The notes: a model not told the origin generated them from the letters alone. Positions 19,463 through 29,183 are shown, numbered from the stretch's first letter. The stretch: DNA of 64,000 bases from Lentimicrobium sp. (GCA_019429275.1 JAHYJC010000004.1:62001-126000); one strand, 5' to 3'. Numbers and translations are program-made.

Positions 19463-21106
19463 ATGATGAACAAAAAAGAATTTTCAATCAGCGGACAAAT
19501 TGTTGATGTGGTTTCGGGTAAAATATTTCCCGGTAAACTGACGGTAAACAGTGGAAGAATAACCTCGGTAGTACAAACAGAAAATGCTGATGATCAATAT
19601 ATTATTCCCGGATTGATCGATGCTCATGTGCACATTGAGAGTTCCATGCTTCTGCCCTCAGAGTTTGCCCGCCTGGCAGTGGTTCATGGGACAACAGCCA
19701 CTGTTTCTGACCCCCATGAAATTGCCAATGTACTTGGTATACAGGGCGTTAAATTCATGATTGAAAATGGTAAAAAGGTAAACTTCCGCTTCTATTTTGG
19801 GGCACCTTCCTGTGTGCCAGCAACCTCTTTTGAGACCTCGGGCGCAAACCTTGGCCCCGATGAAGTGGCCGAAATGCTTTCCTGGCCTGAAATTTATTAT
19901 CTTTCCGAAATGATGAATTTTCCGGGAGTGATTCATGGAGATGCTGAAGTAATTCAAAAACTTGAACTTGCAAAACAACACAAAAAGCCAATCGATGGCC
20001 ATGCTCCGGGTTTGACAGGAAATAATGCCAAAATTTATGCTTCAGCAGGCATAACCACTGATCATGAATGCTTTACCCCTGAAGAAGCAATTGACAAAAT
20101 AAATTCAGGAGTGAAAATTCTGATCAGGGAAGGAAGTGCAGCCAGAAATTTTGATGCACTCATTCCATTAATTGAGAAGTGCCCTGAAATGATTATGTTT
20201 TGTTCTGACGATAAGCATCCTGATGACCTTGCATTGGGGCACATCAACCTGCTCATAAAGAGAGCTGTTTTGGCCGGTTATGATTTTATGAATATTATCA
20301 GAGCTTGTACCCTTAATCCTGTAAACCATTATAAACTCGACTCCGGTTTGTTGCAGGTGGGTGATTTTGCTGATTTTGCCGTGATTGATAATCCTGAAAA
20401 TTTTACAGTAAAGAAGGTGTTTATTGGTGGAGAAAAAGTTTCGGAATCAGGAAAGTCACTGATTGCAAGTGTGAAAGAAGAAACCCCGAATAATTTCAAT
20501 GCACTCATGTTAACTGAAGACATGCTGAAAATCAAGGCCAGATCTTCAAAAATCAAAATACAGCAAGCCCTTGAGGGGCAACTGATTACACAGATGAAAA
20601 TCGTAAATGCCAAAATTTATGATGGATATGTGGTAAGTGATACACACAATGATGTGCTTAAAATGATGGTCATGAACAGGTATAATCCGGCCTTACCTGC
20701 TGTTAATTTTGTATCCGGATTCGGAATTAAACGGGGAGCGCTTGCTTCAACCGTAGCGCACGACAGTCACAACATCATTGCAATTGGAGTTGATGATGCT
20801 TCAACTGCCTTAGCTGTAAATGCCTTGATTAAATGCAAAGGCGGTATTGCGGTTTTTGATGGGACCAAGGTTGAAGTATTGCCTCTTCCTGTGGCCGGTA
20901 TAATTTCACCCGATGATGGCTATAAAGTAGCCGAAGCTTATGACAGTATAAACAGACTGGCAAAGCAATTGGGAACCCCACTTAAGGCTCCGTTTATGAC
21001 TCTTTCATTCATGGCGTTACTGGTTATTCCGGCATTAAAACTCAGTGATAAAGGACTTTTCGATGGCAATTCGTTTGAATATATAGATTTATTTGAATTA
21101 AGTTAA
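19463..21106 (+). CDS. ade: adenine deaminase
   Basis: 547 residues, amidohydrolase superfamily. Metal ligands appear in PGLIDAHVHIESSMLLPSEFA (HxH), the middle DGHAPG and TDHECF, and the Asp of MFCSDDKHPDDL. The C-terminal extension (about 380-547, with VAHDSHNIIAIG and MALLVIPALKLSDKGLFD) is the part that distinguishes the Ade family from adenosine deaminases. It deaminates adenine to hypoxanthine for purine salvage, which fits with the secreted 5'-nucleotidase a few kilobases away. Two adjacent ATG codons (19463, 19466) are possible starts. Confidence 0.95.
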   Translation: MMNKKEFSISGQIVDVVSGKIFPGKLTVNSGRITSVVQTENADDQYIIPGLIDAHVHIESSMLLPSEFARLAVVHGTTATVSDPHEIANVLGIQGVKFMIENGKKVNFRFYFGAPSCVPATSFETSGANLGPDEVAEMLSWPEIYYLSEMMNFPGVIHGDAEVIQKLELAKQHKKPIDGHAPGLTGNNAKIYASAGITTDHECFTPEEAIDKINSGVKILIREGSAARNFDALIPLIEKCPEMIMFCSDDKHPDDLALGHINLLIKRAVLAGYDFMNIIRACTLNPVNHYKLDSGLLQVGDFADFAVIDNPENFTVKKVFIGGEKVSESGKSLIASVKEETPNNFNALMLTEDMLKIKARSSKIKIQQALEGQLITQMKIVNAKIYDGYVVSDTHNDVLKMMVMNRYNPALPAVNFVSGFGIKRGALASTVAHDSHNIIAIGVDDASTALAVNALIKCKGGIAVFDGTKVEVLPLPVAGIISPDDGYKVAEAYDSINRLAKQLGTPLKAPFMTLSFMALLVIPALKLSDKGLFDGNSFEYIDLFELS

Positions 21107-21145
21107 TTATATATATAACATATTCAAAACAGAAGGATTTTTATT

Positions 21146-21153
21146 TATCTTTG
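21146..21153 (+). promoter_or_regulatory. -7 box of the ArsR gene
   Basis: TATCTTTG, a match to TAnnTTTG, 26 nt before the ATG at 21180. Confidence 0.45.
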
Positions 21154-21179
21154 ACCAAAATTTATCAACACTTTTTGTT

Positions 21180-21479
21180 ATGGCTAAAGATATTGTACTG
21201 GATATTGTTAAGTTGGAAGCTGCAGCGAGCAAGCTTCGCGCTATTGCCCACCCCATGAGAATTGCTATCATTGATCTGCTCAATGAGAAGAAAAAGCTGA
21301 GTGTTACTGAGATTTATGAATATCTTAAGATTGAACAGGCTGCTGCATCTCACCATTTGAATATTCTGAAAAGCAAAGGTGTACTCATTTCAAAACGCGA
21401 AGGCAAACAGATTCACTATTCTGTTAAGTCTTCCTCTCTTGCCGAAGTTGTGCAGTGCATTGATAAATGCAACGGATAA
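21180..21479 (+). CDS. ArsR-family winged-helix repressor
   Basis: 99 residues. The winged helix-turn-helix is complete: LRAIAHPMRIAIIDLL, LSVTEIYEYLKIEQAAASHHLNILKSKGVL as the recognition unit, and the wing SKREGKQIHYSVK. Two cysteines near the C terminus (VVQCIDKCNG) could bind a metal or react to oxidants; the usual ELCVC-type metal site of helix 3 is absent. It is transcribed alone with its own -7 box and terminator, so its targets are not obvious from context. Confidence 0.85.
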   Translation: MAKDIVLDIVKLEAAASKLRAIAHPMRIAIIDLLNEKKKLSVTEIYEYLKIEQAAASHHLNILKSKGVLISKREGKQIHYSVKSSSLAEVVQCIDKCNG

Positions 21480-21509
21480 TTTTATCTCTGTTTCAATAAG
21501 TCAAAAAAC

Positions 21510-21547
21510 AATCCGGAAAGCTTCAAACGGTGCTTCCCGGATTTTCT
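21510..21547 (+). terminator. intrinsic terminator after the ArsR gene
   Basis: AATCCGGAAAGC pairs with GCTTCCCGGATT (one A-C mismatch) and is followed by TTTTC. It lies between convergent genes. Confidence 0.75.
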
Positions 21548-21600
21548 ATTGCCATGAAAAATACTTTCTTTTCTTTAGTGGGAAACAATACAATGATCGC

Positions 21601-23430
21601 TTACTTTATCAGCCATTCTTCCTCAATGGTCCAGTTCGTTCTGAGCTCAATGTCTTTGGCAAAGTAATAGACTTTTTCGGGTTGCAGTTTTCGCAGATAG
21701 TTTCCTGTATCCCATTTACCGTTGCTGTTTTTGTCGTAGACAGCTTTTAACTTATACTTCCGTGCCGAAAGATAATTATAGGTTAATTCTGTACTTCCGG
21801 TAATGGTTCGTTCTTCAAGCAAGGCTTCCTTATCATCAAGCAGTTGAATAATATAGCTGCCCAGCTCTTCAAGAGTAATGACCATTTTCAGGGAGCCCGT
21901 TTCGGCTTCAGTCATTGTGGTGAATTTATAACCACTGCTGTCATTATAGTGGCCAAATAAACTTATAAATGTGCTGTCGGGTATTTCAAGCCGGTAATTT
22001 TCAGCCTCTTTCCACTTGTGGTGAATTGCCAGAATAAGTTTCAGCGAATCAAGGAATTCAATTTTAGGCGAAAGTAGAATGGTATCTGCAAAGAGCCTGA
22101 TTTCAGATGAATTATAGGAGGATACAGGATCTGCAAAAGTAAGTCTGAGCATTTGGTCAGGCCTGATTTTTGACCCTTTAAGGTTTGTTTTAAATGACAA
22201 ACCATCGGGTTTGGCTATCTGTTGCCTGCCTCTTGACGTGGACTGTGCAGAGGGTTTTAGTGCCAAATCAAGCGTATCAAGCACTGCGTTATTGTCCGAA
22301 ACTTCTGCCATGAGGCTGTCAGTCAATGGTTCGGGTATCCATATAGTTATGGTATCGCGTGTTTTGTTGAAATTAATGACAGACCAGTTTTCTCCATAAG
22401 CGGGTTCAATAGGAGTGAAAGAAAAATTCTTAACAGGATACCTGAATGACAATCCAATAACATTCTCGCGCAGTAAACCCCCTTTCAGCAATCGCTGTGT
22501 AGTGTCTGCTTCCCTGAAAAGACGCATCGTATATGATGGAATATCAACAGATTGCATTTTAATTCCGGAATTTGAAATTGTATCATTTTCAGGTTCAGGC
22601 TGTAATTTCAAACTATCTGCATCTGACTTTAATAGGCTGTCTGGAAATTGAGAAATTCCGGCAGAATGCAATGAATCATTCTTCAAATCCAGGCTGTCGT
22701 TACTTTGAATTGCCGGTTGAGATAATTGTTTTTTGGAACTACCAAAATGTACCGGCCTGATTAGTGAGTCTGCAAATGCAATTTCCTCTGTTGGGAGGTC
22801 ATAAAGATAATTTCCGTTGATATCTTTTATGGCAAACATGCGATACTCCAAATCACGAAGATTATTCAGGGTATATTCACCGCTGCTGTTTGTTCTTGCC
22901 AGATAATAGGGCCGCTGCTTGTAAGGCACCGAGTCATAAATTGTGTCGTAAAGCAACACAAACGCATTGTTTACTGGTTTCAGATCAAATGCATTAATAA
23001 GCTTTCCTTTTATAGATAATGAGTCAAGGACAGGTCCGGTTGAAAAGCTGAATGTAAATCCAGGCAAAGGATTACTTTCGGTTAGATCAACAATGGCATC
23101 TCCAAAAAAGAAGCTGTAGGTGGAATTTTCACGCAGGGGTTCTTTAAATTTCATGCTCAGATTTTTTCCGCGCATGGTAAATTCCGGAGGCGTAGAGAGT
23201 GGAGGCGAAACCACCAGTTGATTGTTAATATCCTTGAGTGAGACAAACTCGCTGAAAGTATATACAATCCGGTCGCCTTCAAAGTTCACGCTTTGGTTGG
23301 GTGGAACAGATTTCAGTACCTTGGGAGGTGTAACATCTTTTGGCCCGCCGGTGGGCGCAACCGGATTTGCACAGGCTGCTATTACTAACAAAACTGTTGT
23401 CAGAAAATAAAAAAGAGAGCGTTGATTCAT
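21601..23430 (-). CDS. Ig-like (SbsA-type) domain lipoprotein
   Basis: 609 residues from the ATG at 23430, which directly precedes a lipoprotein signal (LLVIAACANPVAPTGG); a longer frame to 23475 has no signal. The lipidated Cys is at about residue 20. The first 110 residues are an SbsA-type Ig domain (DVTPPKVLKSVPPNQSVNF... YTFSEFVSL), followed by a carboxypeptidase-regulatory-like segment (LRDLEYRMFAIKDINGNYLYD) and further beta domains. The family is widespread and conserved in Bacteroidota as an outer-membrane or periplasmic lipoprotein. No enzyme motif is seen and no precise role is known to me. Confidence 0.8.
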   Translation of the reverse strand: MNQRSLFYFLTTVLLVIAACANPVAPTGGPKDVTPPKVLKSVPPNQSVNFEGDRIVYTFSEFVSLKDINNQLVVSPPLSTPPEFTMRGKNLSMKFKEPLRENSTYSFFFGDAIVDLTESNPLPGFTFSFSTGPVLDSLSIKGKLINAFDLKPVNNAFVLLYDTIYDSVPYKQRPYYLARTNSSGEYTLNNLRDLEYRMFAIKDINGNYLYDLPTEEIAFADSLIRPVHFGSSKKQLSQPAIQSNDSLDLKNDSLHSAGISQFPDSLLKSDADSLKLQPEPENDTISNSGIKMQSVDIPSYTMRLFREADTTQRLLKGGLLRENVIGLSFRYPVKNFSFTPIEPAYGENWSVINFNKTRDTITIWIPEPLTDSLMAEVSDNNAVLDTLDLALKPSAQSTSRGRQQIAKPDGLSFKTNLKGSKIRPDQMLRLTFADPVSSYNSSEIRLFADTILLSPKIEFLDSLKLILAIHHKWKEAENYRLEIPDSTFISLFGHYNDSSGYKFTTMTEAETGSLKMVITLEELGSYIIQLLDDKEALLEERTITGSTELTYNYLSARKYKLKAVYDKNSNGKWDTGNYLRKLQPEKVYYFAKDIELRTNWTIEEEWLIK

Positions 23431-23624
23431 GAATATCAATCCCGTATTGTAATTTGCTGATGCAAAGATGATCATTTTTTGCTACTGATGACAGAATAGA
23501 GTTGAGAACCTTTGGCAAATGTTGCTGCAAAAAGGGATTTATTTTCAGGTTTTTTTTTCTGTTAAAGAAATGGATAAGTTCATACTTTATACAGTGATGA
23601 ATCTACCTTTTTTTTGTTACTTTT

Positions 23625-25559
23625 ATGCAAAGAAATATGACAACCATCTATCGCTTTTTTCTGCCCTTATTACTTGCCATGCTCTGTTTAACTGCTGTTG
23701 CGCAGGTTGATTTAGGCTCAGGAGTTATGCATTGTGCCTCTAAAAGTTTATGCAGGCCCGCAATGCATCATAAAAATTCCATAACAAAAGCGTTTGGTTA
23801 CGATGTACATTATTTGAAATTTAATCTGAATATTGATCCGGCACAAGAAGAAATTCATGGATCGGTACTTACGCGTTTTAAGATAACCGGGGACTTGTCG
23901 CAGGGGATTGAAATGGAACTCAGTACCTCATACACCATTGATTCAGTTGTTTATAATGGATTGCGTGTATCATATATTCATTCCGGCGATTACAATCTGA
24001 ATATAAATTATGATGGAAATCAAACTGTAGGGACCACAGGAAATGTGGAAGTTTTTTACCATGGTATACCTCCGGGGGGAGATGGTTTTGGATCGGTTGG
24101 CCGTGCAATGCATAACAATGTATGGGCAATGTGGACCTTGTCAGAACCTTATGGCAGCCGAGACTGGTGGCCGGGAAAGAATGATTTGACAGACAAGGCA
24201 GATTCTATTGATGTTTTTGTGCGCTCGCCCGAAATGTACCGTACCGCCTCCAATGGTTTACTCAATTCAGATGCTGTTGAACAAGGCTATCGCACCTGCC
24301 ACTGGAAGCACAGATTCCCTATTGTTCCTTACCTGATTGCCGTTGCGGTAACAAACTATGATGTGTATTCCGAAGTTTCTCATCCGGCCGGCATTCCGGT
24401 TGAAATACTGAATTATGTGTATCCCGAAAACAAGACCACCATCATGCAGCAAACGGCTCAAACAGCTATGGTTATGGAGCTTTTCAGCGATCTTTTTACA
24501 CCATATCCATTTACAGGCGAAAAATACGGGCATGCGCAGTTCGGATGGGGTGGAGGTATGGAGCATCAAACCATGTCGTTTATGGGTCGGTTCGATTATG
24601 AGATCATTGCCCATGAACTGGCGCACCAGTGGTTTGGAAATGCCGTTACATTGAATTCATGGCAGGATATCTGGCTGAATGAGGGATTTGCCACCTATCT
24701 GGCAGGGATGTCGTACGAACACTTTTTCGATGGATTTTACTGGCCAAGGTGGAAATTCCTCAGCATAGGATTTGTGACTTCCGAACCCGGAGGAAAAGTT
24801 TTCGTTGAAGATACCACAAATGTAAACCGCATCTTCGATCCAAGGCTTTCCTATTATAAAGGCGCCCTTTTGCTTCATATGCTACGCTGGAAAACAGGTG
24901 ATGATGCTTTTTTTGCCGCATGCCGCAATTATTTAAATGACAGTCGGTTAAGTTATGGATTTGCCGGCACTTCAGATTTTAAATATCATTTAGAAGCGGT
25001 ATCAGGCAAAGATCTGACCGGCTTTTTTGACGATTGGTATTATGGCGAAGGGTTTCCATCGTATCATGTAAAGTGCAACCAACTGGCCGGGAAAGATTAT
25101 CGGGTAACCATTTCACAGTCGCAATCACATCCTTCGGTTTCGTTTTTTGAGATGCCTCTTGCTGTGAAGTTTAAGGGCGCAGATCGTGATACAACCATTG
25201 TTTTTGAGCCTATGCTAAACGATCAGTCATGGATAATTTATCCTGGCTTTGAAATTGATTCTGTTTTTATCGATCCCGATCAGTGGCTTGTTTCAGCTAA
25301 CAATACCAATGAACTGATCAATAAATCAGGCGAAGTGGATTTATATCCCAATCCATCATCTGCGCAAATGCGCCTGATTTTAAGTGTAGAACATCAATCA
25401 ATCAGGGCTTATGATCTGGCCGGGCGGGAAGTGCCTGTTGATTTTTCGCTTGAGGGATCGGGTGTAACTTTTGATGTGAGCTCATTACGGCAGGGTTTGT
25501 ATTTTATCAGATACGTGCTTGAAGGGCGAACCGGAGTTGTCAGGTTCATTAAGAATTGA
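23625..25559 (+). CDS. secreted M1-family metallo-aminopeptidase with T9SS domain
   Basis: 644 residues. A signal peptide (about 1-27, ending AVAQ) is followed by the M1 N-terminal beta domain, the substrate-binding GGGMEH segment (about 309-314, in place of GAMEN), and the zinc motif HELAHQWFGN (His 330, Glu 331, His 334) with the third ligand Glu 353 in WLNEGFATY. The final 75 residues (LYPNPSSAQMRLILS to LRQGLYFIRYVL) are a T9SS sorting domain, so the enzyme reaches the cell surface or medium. It removes N-terminal amino acids from peptides. A CotH-protein gene with the same export signal follows 42 bp on. Confidence 0.93.
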   Translation: MQRNMTTIYRFFLPLLLAMLCLTAVAQVDLGSGVMHCASKSLCRPAMHHKNSITKAFGYDVHYLKFNLNIDPAQEEIHGSVLTRFKITGDLSQGIEMELSTSYTIDSVVYNGLRVSYIHSGDYNLNINYDGNQTVGTTGNVEVFYHGIPPGGDGFGSVGRAMHNNVWAMWTLSEPYGSRDWWPGKNDLTDKADSIDVFVRSPEMYRTASNGLLNSDAVEQGYRTCHWKHRFPIVPYLIAVAVTNYDVYSEVSHPAGIPVEILNYVYPENKTTIMQQTAQTAMVMELFSDLFTPYPFTGEKYGHAQFGWGGGMEHQTMSFMGRFDYEIIAHELAHQWFGNAVTLNSWQDIWLNEGFATYLAGMSYEHFFDGFYWPRWKFLSIGFVTSEPGGKVFVEDTTNVNRIFDPRLSYYKGALLLHMLRWKTGDDAFFAACRNYLNDSRLSYGFAGTSDFKYHLEAVSGKDLTGFFDDWYYGEGFPSYHVKCNQLAGKDYRVTISQSQSHPSVSFFEMPLAVKFKGADRDTTIVFEPMLNDQSWIIYPGFEIDSVFIDPDQWLVSANNTNELINKSGEVDLYPNPSSAQMRLILSVEHQSIRAYDLAGREVPVDFSLEGSGVTFDVSSLRQGLYFIRYVLEGRTGVVRFIKN

Positions 25560-25601
25560 GTAGCTTTGTCCTGACGTATCGGCTTCACTAAATTTCAAAC
25601 A

Positions 25602-27956
25602 ATGATCAATTCCGGAATAATTCGAAAGGTTCTGATTTTATTTTTCATCACAATTTTTGTCAAAAATTATTGCTTTTCACAAACCAACGATACCATTACA
25701 AACTGGGACGGGATCACTGAAAACTGGATAGTATGGGCCGGCTCTCACGAAGTGGTTGAAAACCCATATCCTGATGAAATCAATGCTTCGGGACATTGTA
25801 TGAAAGTTGTTACCTCGACCGAACCCTATGACCTGATGCTTCTTGATATGAACGAAGCGGCAAATTTCAACAGCTTTCCACGCTACAATATTTCGGTTTA
25901 TGCTCCTTCTTCAGGTGGAAATGTAGTTTTGAAATTTGAGAACAGCAACAATACTTCCTCAAAAGAGTTGTTGCTCACTCCTACGCCCGGGCAATGGAGC
26001 AGACTTGAATTTAATTTTGCAGGTTTGGCCTTTGAAAATTACACCCGCATGGTCATTTTTCCTGATATAACAGGCACTACAGCTGGCAATGAATGGTTTA
26101 TCGATGACATTGTAAAACTGGAAGTTGAACCGCTGCAGTTTTCGTCGAACCTGCCCATCGTGGTCATTGATACCTACGGCGCTGCTATTGTTGATGAACC
26201 AAAAATTCCGGGCTTTATGGGTGTGATTGATAACGGACCCGGAGTAATAAACAATTTCAGTGATCCGTTTAATCATTATAATGGACATATTGGTATAGAA
26301 ATCAGAGGTCAGTCATCCCAGATGTTCCCCAAAAAGTCTTATTCTATGGTAACAAGAACAGCTTCAGGGGATAATCTGAATGTTCCATTGCTGGGTATGC
26401 CTTCAGAGAACGATTGGGTGCTTTATGCGCCTTACACCGATAAATCGATGCTTCGCAATGTTGTGACTTTCGAGCTTGGCAGAAAAATGAGTACCTACTG
26501 CACCCGCACCCGGTTTTGTGAAGTTGTGATAAATAACGACTATAAAGGAATTTATGTTTTGATGGAGAGAATAAAGCGCGACAACAACCGTGTTAACATT
26601 GCAAGCCTTGATCCCAATGAAATCAGTGGAGAAAATCTTACAGGAGGATATATTCTGAGGGTTGATAAAATGGATCCCGGTTTTTCATACCTCACTGATG
26701 GCTGGCTTTCAACGGTAACTCCTTCATATCCGGCAGCTCAACAATCAACTTTCCAGTATTTTTATCCCAAAGCAAATAAAATTGTTCCTCAGCAAAGGGA
26801 GTATATAAAAAATTACGTTACCGGATTTGAGAATTCATTGACAAGTAGTGGCTTTCGTGATGCGGAGCATGGATATCAAAAGTTTATGGATGTTCCTTCT
26901 TTCATTGATTTTATGCTGCTGAGCGAAATATCTAAGGAGGTGGATAAGTACAAATTCAGCACCTATTTTTACAAGGAAAAAAACAGCGATGGTGGTAAAC
27001 TTTTTGCTGGTCCGGCATGGGATTTTAACCTGGGCTATGGCAATGTGGATTATTGGCCGGCCGGATTAAATACCTCGGGTTGGTTGTATTCAATGGTTAC
27101 ATCGGGTAATCCAGCCATGATGTACTGGTGGAAAAGGCTTATGGAAGATGATTATTTCAGGGATCTGGCAAAAACACGATGGGTTCATCTGAGAGAAACC
27201 AGCCTGACCAATTCTTTTGTTCAACAGGCAATCGATTCATTGATCCTTGAAATCGACGAAGCCAAAGTAAGGAATTACGAGCGTTGGCCGATTCTGGGGC
27301 AGTATGTCTGGCCAAATTATGACTGGCAAAATAATACTTACGATGATGAGGTTGAATATTTTTCAACGTTTCTGTTCAATCGCCTGAGTTGGATGGACGC
27401 TAACATGCCAGGAAACCTGATTGAGGCCTGGGCAGGAATTTATGCCACAGCCAATAAAATCAGTTTTACCTTGTTTGGCGATTATTTCAGAAGGCCAAAG
27501 CTGGATAAAAGTCAGTTTAAGTTGAATGATGCCCCGGCTTATGTGAGCATTCAGGGTGTTGAATATGTGAGTCCATCACAATGTATGCTTACTTTAAGTT
27601 CTGATGCGGCTGCTCATGGTAATTTGTCAGTAACTGTTTTGGGTGAAGCCATAAATACGCTGACCGAAGTTGAAAGCAATAAGATTGCGACCATTGGTAT
27701 TAACGAACAGATTACTGAAAAACAGAACATTACGGTTCATGAATCCAATGGAAGTATCACTTTAATAAATACTTCGGACAGGATAGAGTCAGGCACAGCT
27801 GAAATTATAAATTTATCGGGTCAGGTTTGTGGCAGATTCATCCTTCAAAATCAAACGGTAATTACATTTTCGCATTCGCTGAAACCCGGAATTTATTATC
27901 TGATGCTCAGGTATGGCGGCTATGTTTATGTCAGGCGCGTTGTAATTCTGTTTTAA
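25602..27956 (+). CDS. secreted CotH-like kinase-fold protein with T9SS-type C terminus
   Basis: 784 residues. A signal peptide (1-27, ending CFSQ) precedes a jelly-roll domain (about 30-185) that may bind carbohydrate, then the CotH domain (about 190-600) with IEIRGQSSQMFPKKSYSM, YVLMERIKRDNNRVNI, GGYILRVDKMD and the catalytic-type PAWDFNLGYGN. CotH proteins are atypical protein kinases first known from spore coats and occur widely as secreted proteins of unknown target in Bacteroidota. The last 75 residues end in a sorting-domain-like SLKPGIYYLMLRYGG. It probably shares a transcript with the M1 peptidase. Confidence 0.88.
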   Translation: MINSGIIRKVLILFFITIFVKNYCFSQTNDTITNWDGITENWIVWAGSHEVVENPYPDEINASGHCMKVVTSTEPYDLMLLDMNEAANFNSFPRYNISVYAPSSGGNVVLKFENSNNTSSKELLLTPTPGQWSRLEFNFAGLAFENYTRMVIFPDITGTTAGNEWFIDDIVKLEVEPLQFSSNLPIVVIDTYGAAIVDEPKIPGFMGVIDNGPGVINNFSDPFNHYNGHIGIEIRGQSSQMFPKKSYSMVTRTASGDNLNVPLLGMPSENDWVLYAPYTDKSMLRNVVTFELGRKMSTYCTRTRFCEVVINNDYKGIYVLMERIKRDNNRVNIASLDPNEISGENLTGGYILRVDKMDPGFSYLTDGWLSTVTPSYPAAQQSTFQYFYPKANKIVPQQREYIKNYVTGFENSLTSSGFRDAEHGYQKFMDVPSFIDFMLLSEISKEVDKYKFSTYFYKEKNSDGGKLFAGPAWDFNLGYGNVDYWPAGLNTSGWLYSMVTSGNPAMMYWWKRLMEDDYFRDLAKTRWVHLRETSLTNSFVQQAIDSLILEIDEAKVRNYERWPILGQYVWPNYDWQNNTYDDEVEYFSTFLFNRLSWMDANMPGNLIEAWAGIYATANKISFTLFGDYFRRPKLDKSQFKLNDAPAYVSIQGVEYVSPSQCMLTLSSDAAAHGNLSVTVLGEAINTLTEVESNKIATIGINEQITEKQNITVHESNGSITLINTSDRIESGTAEIINLSGQVCGRFILQNQTVITFSHSLKPGIYYLMLRYGGYVYVRRVVILF

Positions 27957-27979
27957 AAATTTTATAAAACAGAATTTTT
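27944..27979 (+). terminator. hairpin terminator overlapping the CotH stop codon
   Basis: A perfect 12-bp inverted repeat (AATTCTGTTTTA at 27944-27955, TAAAACAGAATT at 27965-27976) with a 9-nt loop, then T-rich sequence. The TAA stop lies within its left arm and loop. Confidence 0.7.
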
Positions 27980-28095
27980 AACAACGCCTTAAATTCTTCA
28001 CAACACGTGTTTTTAACCCCTGTTTTCGTTTAAGAATTTAATTGTTTGAAGTCTGGCTAAATTTCTACTTTTATTACATATAATTTAATACGTCA

Positions 28096-28127
28096 TTTGT
28101 TTCGTTCGTCAGATTTTCTTATTTTTG
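28096..28127 (+). promoter_or_regulatory. strong Bacteroidota promoter in the gap before mscS
   Basis: TTTG (28096-28099), a 20-nt spacer and TATTTTTG (28120-28127): the best -33/-7 match in the window. Transcription should start near 28134, 200 nt before the next start codon. Confidence 0.65.
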
Positions 28128-28133
28128 CACAAT

Positions 28134-28231
28134 TACCAAGGCATAACGAAATACACAGAACTGTATGTTTCAAAATCAGGTAATATAAAAGGCTTAAAAT
28201 AAACCCGTTTATCAGGGTTTTATTATTTTTT
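28134..28231 (+). ncRNA. candidate small RNA of about 95 nt
   Basis: This sits in a 377-bp gap without a gene. It begins just after a strong promoter (28096-28127), contains a hairpin (AAATACA / TGTATGTTT, 28149-28170), and ends in a terminator-like hairpin (arms 28196-28206 and 28215-28224) followed by a T-rich run to 28231. No open frame covers it. It could be a free small RNA, or a leader that controls the mscS gene at 28334 by early termination: AAGGCTT at 28189-28195 can pair with AAGCCTT at 28253-28259, downstream of the hairpin. It is not one I recognise by name. The rest of the gap (28232-28333) shows nothing further. Confidence 0.45.
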
Positions 28232-28333
28232 CTGACAATTCAGTTTGTCTCGAAGCCTTCCATCAAAAAGAACATATTCATAACAGTTTGCCTTCACATT
28301 GTGGCGGCAATATCATTATAATTATCAATTAAT

Positions 28334-29164
28334 ATGAAAAAACTAATAAATCTTATTCCCGCTTCGGGTGAGTTGAGTTCACTTATTATGAACTACGGTG
28401 GAAAGTTACTACTTGCCTTAATCACTCTTATTATCGGCCTCTGGCTGATTGGTCGATTCAAACGACTTTTGAAAAAGGTTTTTGAAATGAGATCTTACGA
28501 AAAAACCCTTCAGGAATTTTTACTGCAGCTCATTTCCGTGACCCTGAAGGTCTTATTGCTGATCAGTGTGATTTCGATGGTTGGTATTCAGATGACTTCT
28601 TTTATAGCTCTGTTGGGAGCGGCCGGACTTGCTTTTGGCATGGCTCTTTCGGGAACCCTTCAGAATTTTGCCGGTGGTGTGATGCTGTTGATCCTAAAGC
28701 CTTTTAAAGTAGGAGATTACATTGAAGCTCAGGATTATGCCGGCACCGTTCATGAAATTCAGATATTTCATACCATACTTCATACGCCTGATAAAAAGAC
28801 CATCATCATTCCGAACGGTCCTCTGAGCAATGGTGCGGCAGTCAATTTCTCTGCTTCGCCTGTACGCCGGGTTGACTGGACTTTTGGCATTGGCTACTCT
28901 GATAATATTGACAAGGCAAAGCAGCTGATTCAGGATTTACTAAAGAATGATCAGCGCATTTTACCTGATCCTTCTCCTTTTACAGGAATTATTTCACTGG
29001 GCGATAGTTCGGTAAATATTGTTACCCGCGCATGGGTAAATTCCGGAGATTATTGGGATGTATTTTTTGAGATCAATGAACTCGTAAAAAAAACATTCGA
29101 TGCCCAGGGTGTATCCATTCCTTTTCCGCAAAGAGATGTACATATTATACAACCTAAACAGTAA
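28334..29164 (+). CDS. mscS: MscS-family mechanosensitive channel
   Basis: 276 residues, the size of E. coli MscS. Three transmembrane helices (about 22-42, 62-84, 92-115) are followed by the pore helix GAAGLAFGMALSGTLQNFAGGVMLLI with its Gly/Ala packing pattern, and the cytosolic beta domain beginning KPFKVGDYIE. It opens under membrane tension to release solutes after osmotic downshift. It has a possible 200-nt leader with the candidate small RNA described above. Confidence 0.94.
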   Translation: MKKLINLIPASGELSSLIMNYGGKLLLALITLIIGLWLIGRFKRLLKKVFEMRSYEKTLQEFLLQLISVTLKVLLLISVISMVGIQMTSFIALLGAAGLAFGMALSGTLQNFAGGVMLLILKPFKVGDYIEAQDYAGTVHEIQIFHTILHTPDKKTIIIPNGPLSNGAAVNFSASPVRRVDWTFGIGYSDNIDKAKQLIQDLLKNDQRILPDPSPFTGIISLGDSSVNIVTRAWVNSGDYWDVFFEINELVKKTFDAQGVSIPFPQRDVHIIQPKQ

Positions 29165-29183
29165 TAATTTTTGTCGGTAAATT

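Noticed and set aside
23431-23475. Longer start for the Ig-like lipoprotein
   Set aside because: The added residues would place the lipoprotein signal internally; the ATG at 23430 gives a proper signal peptide.
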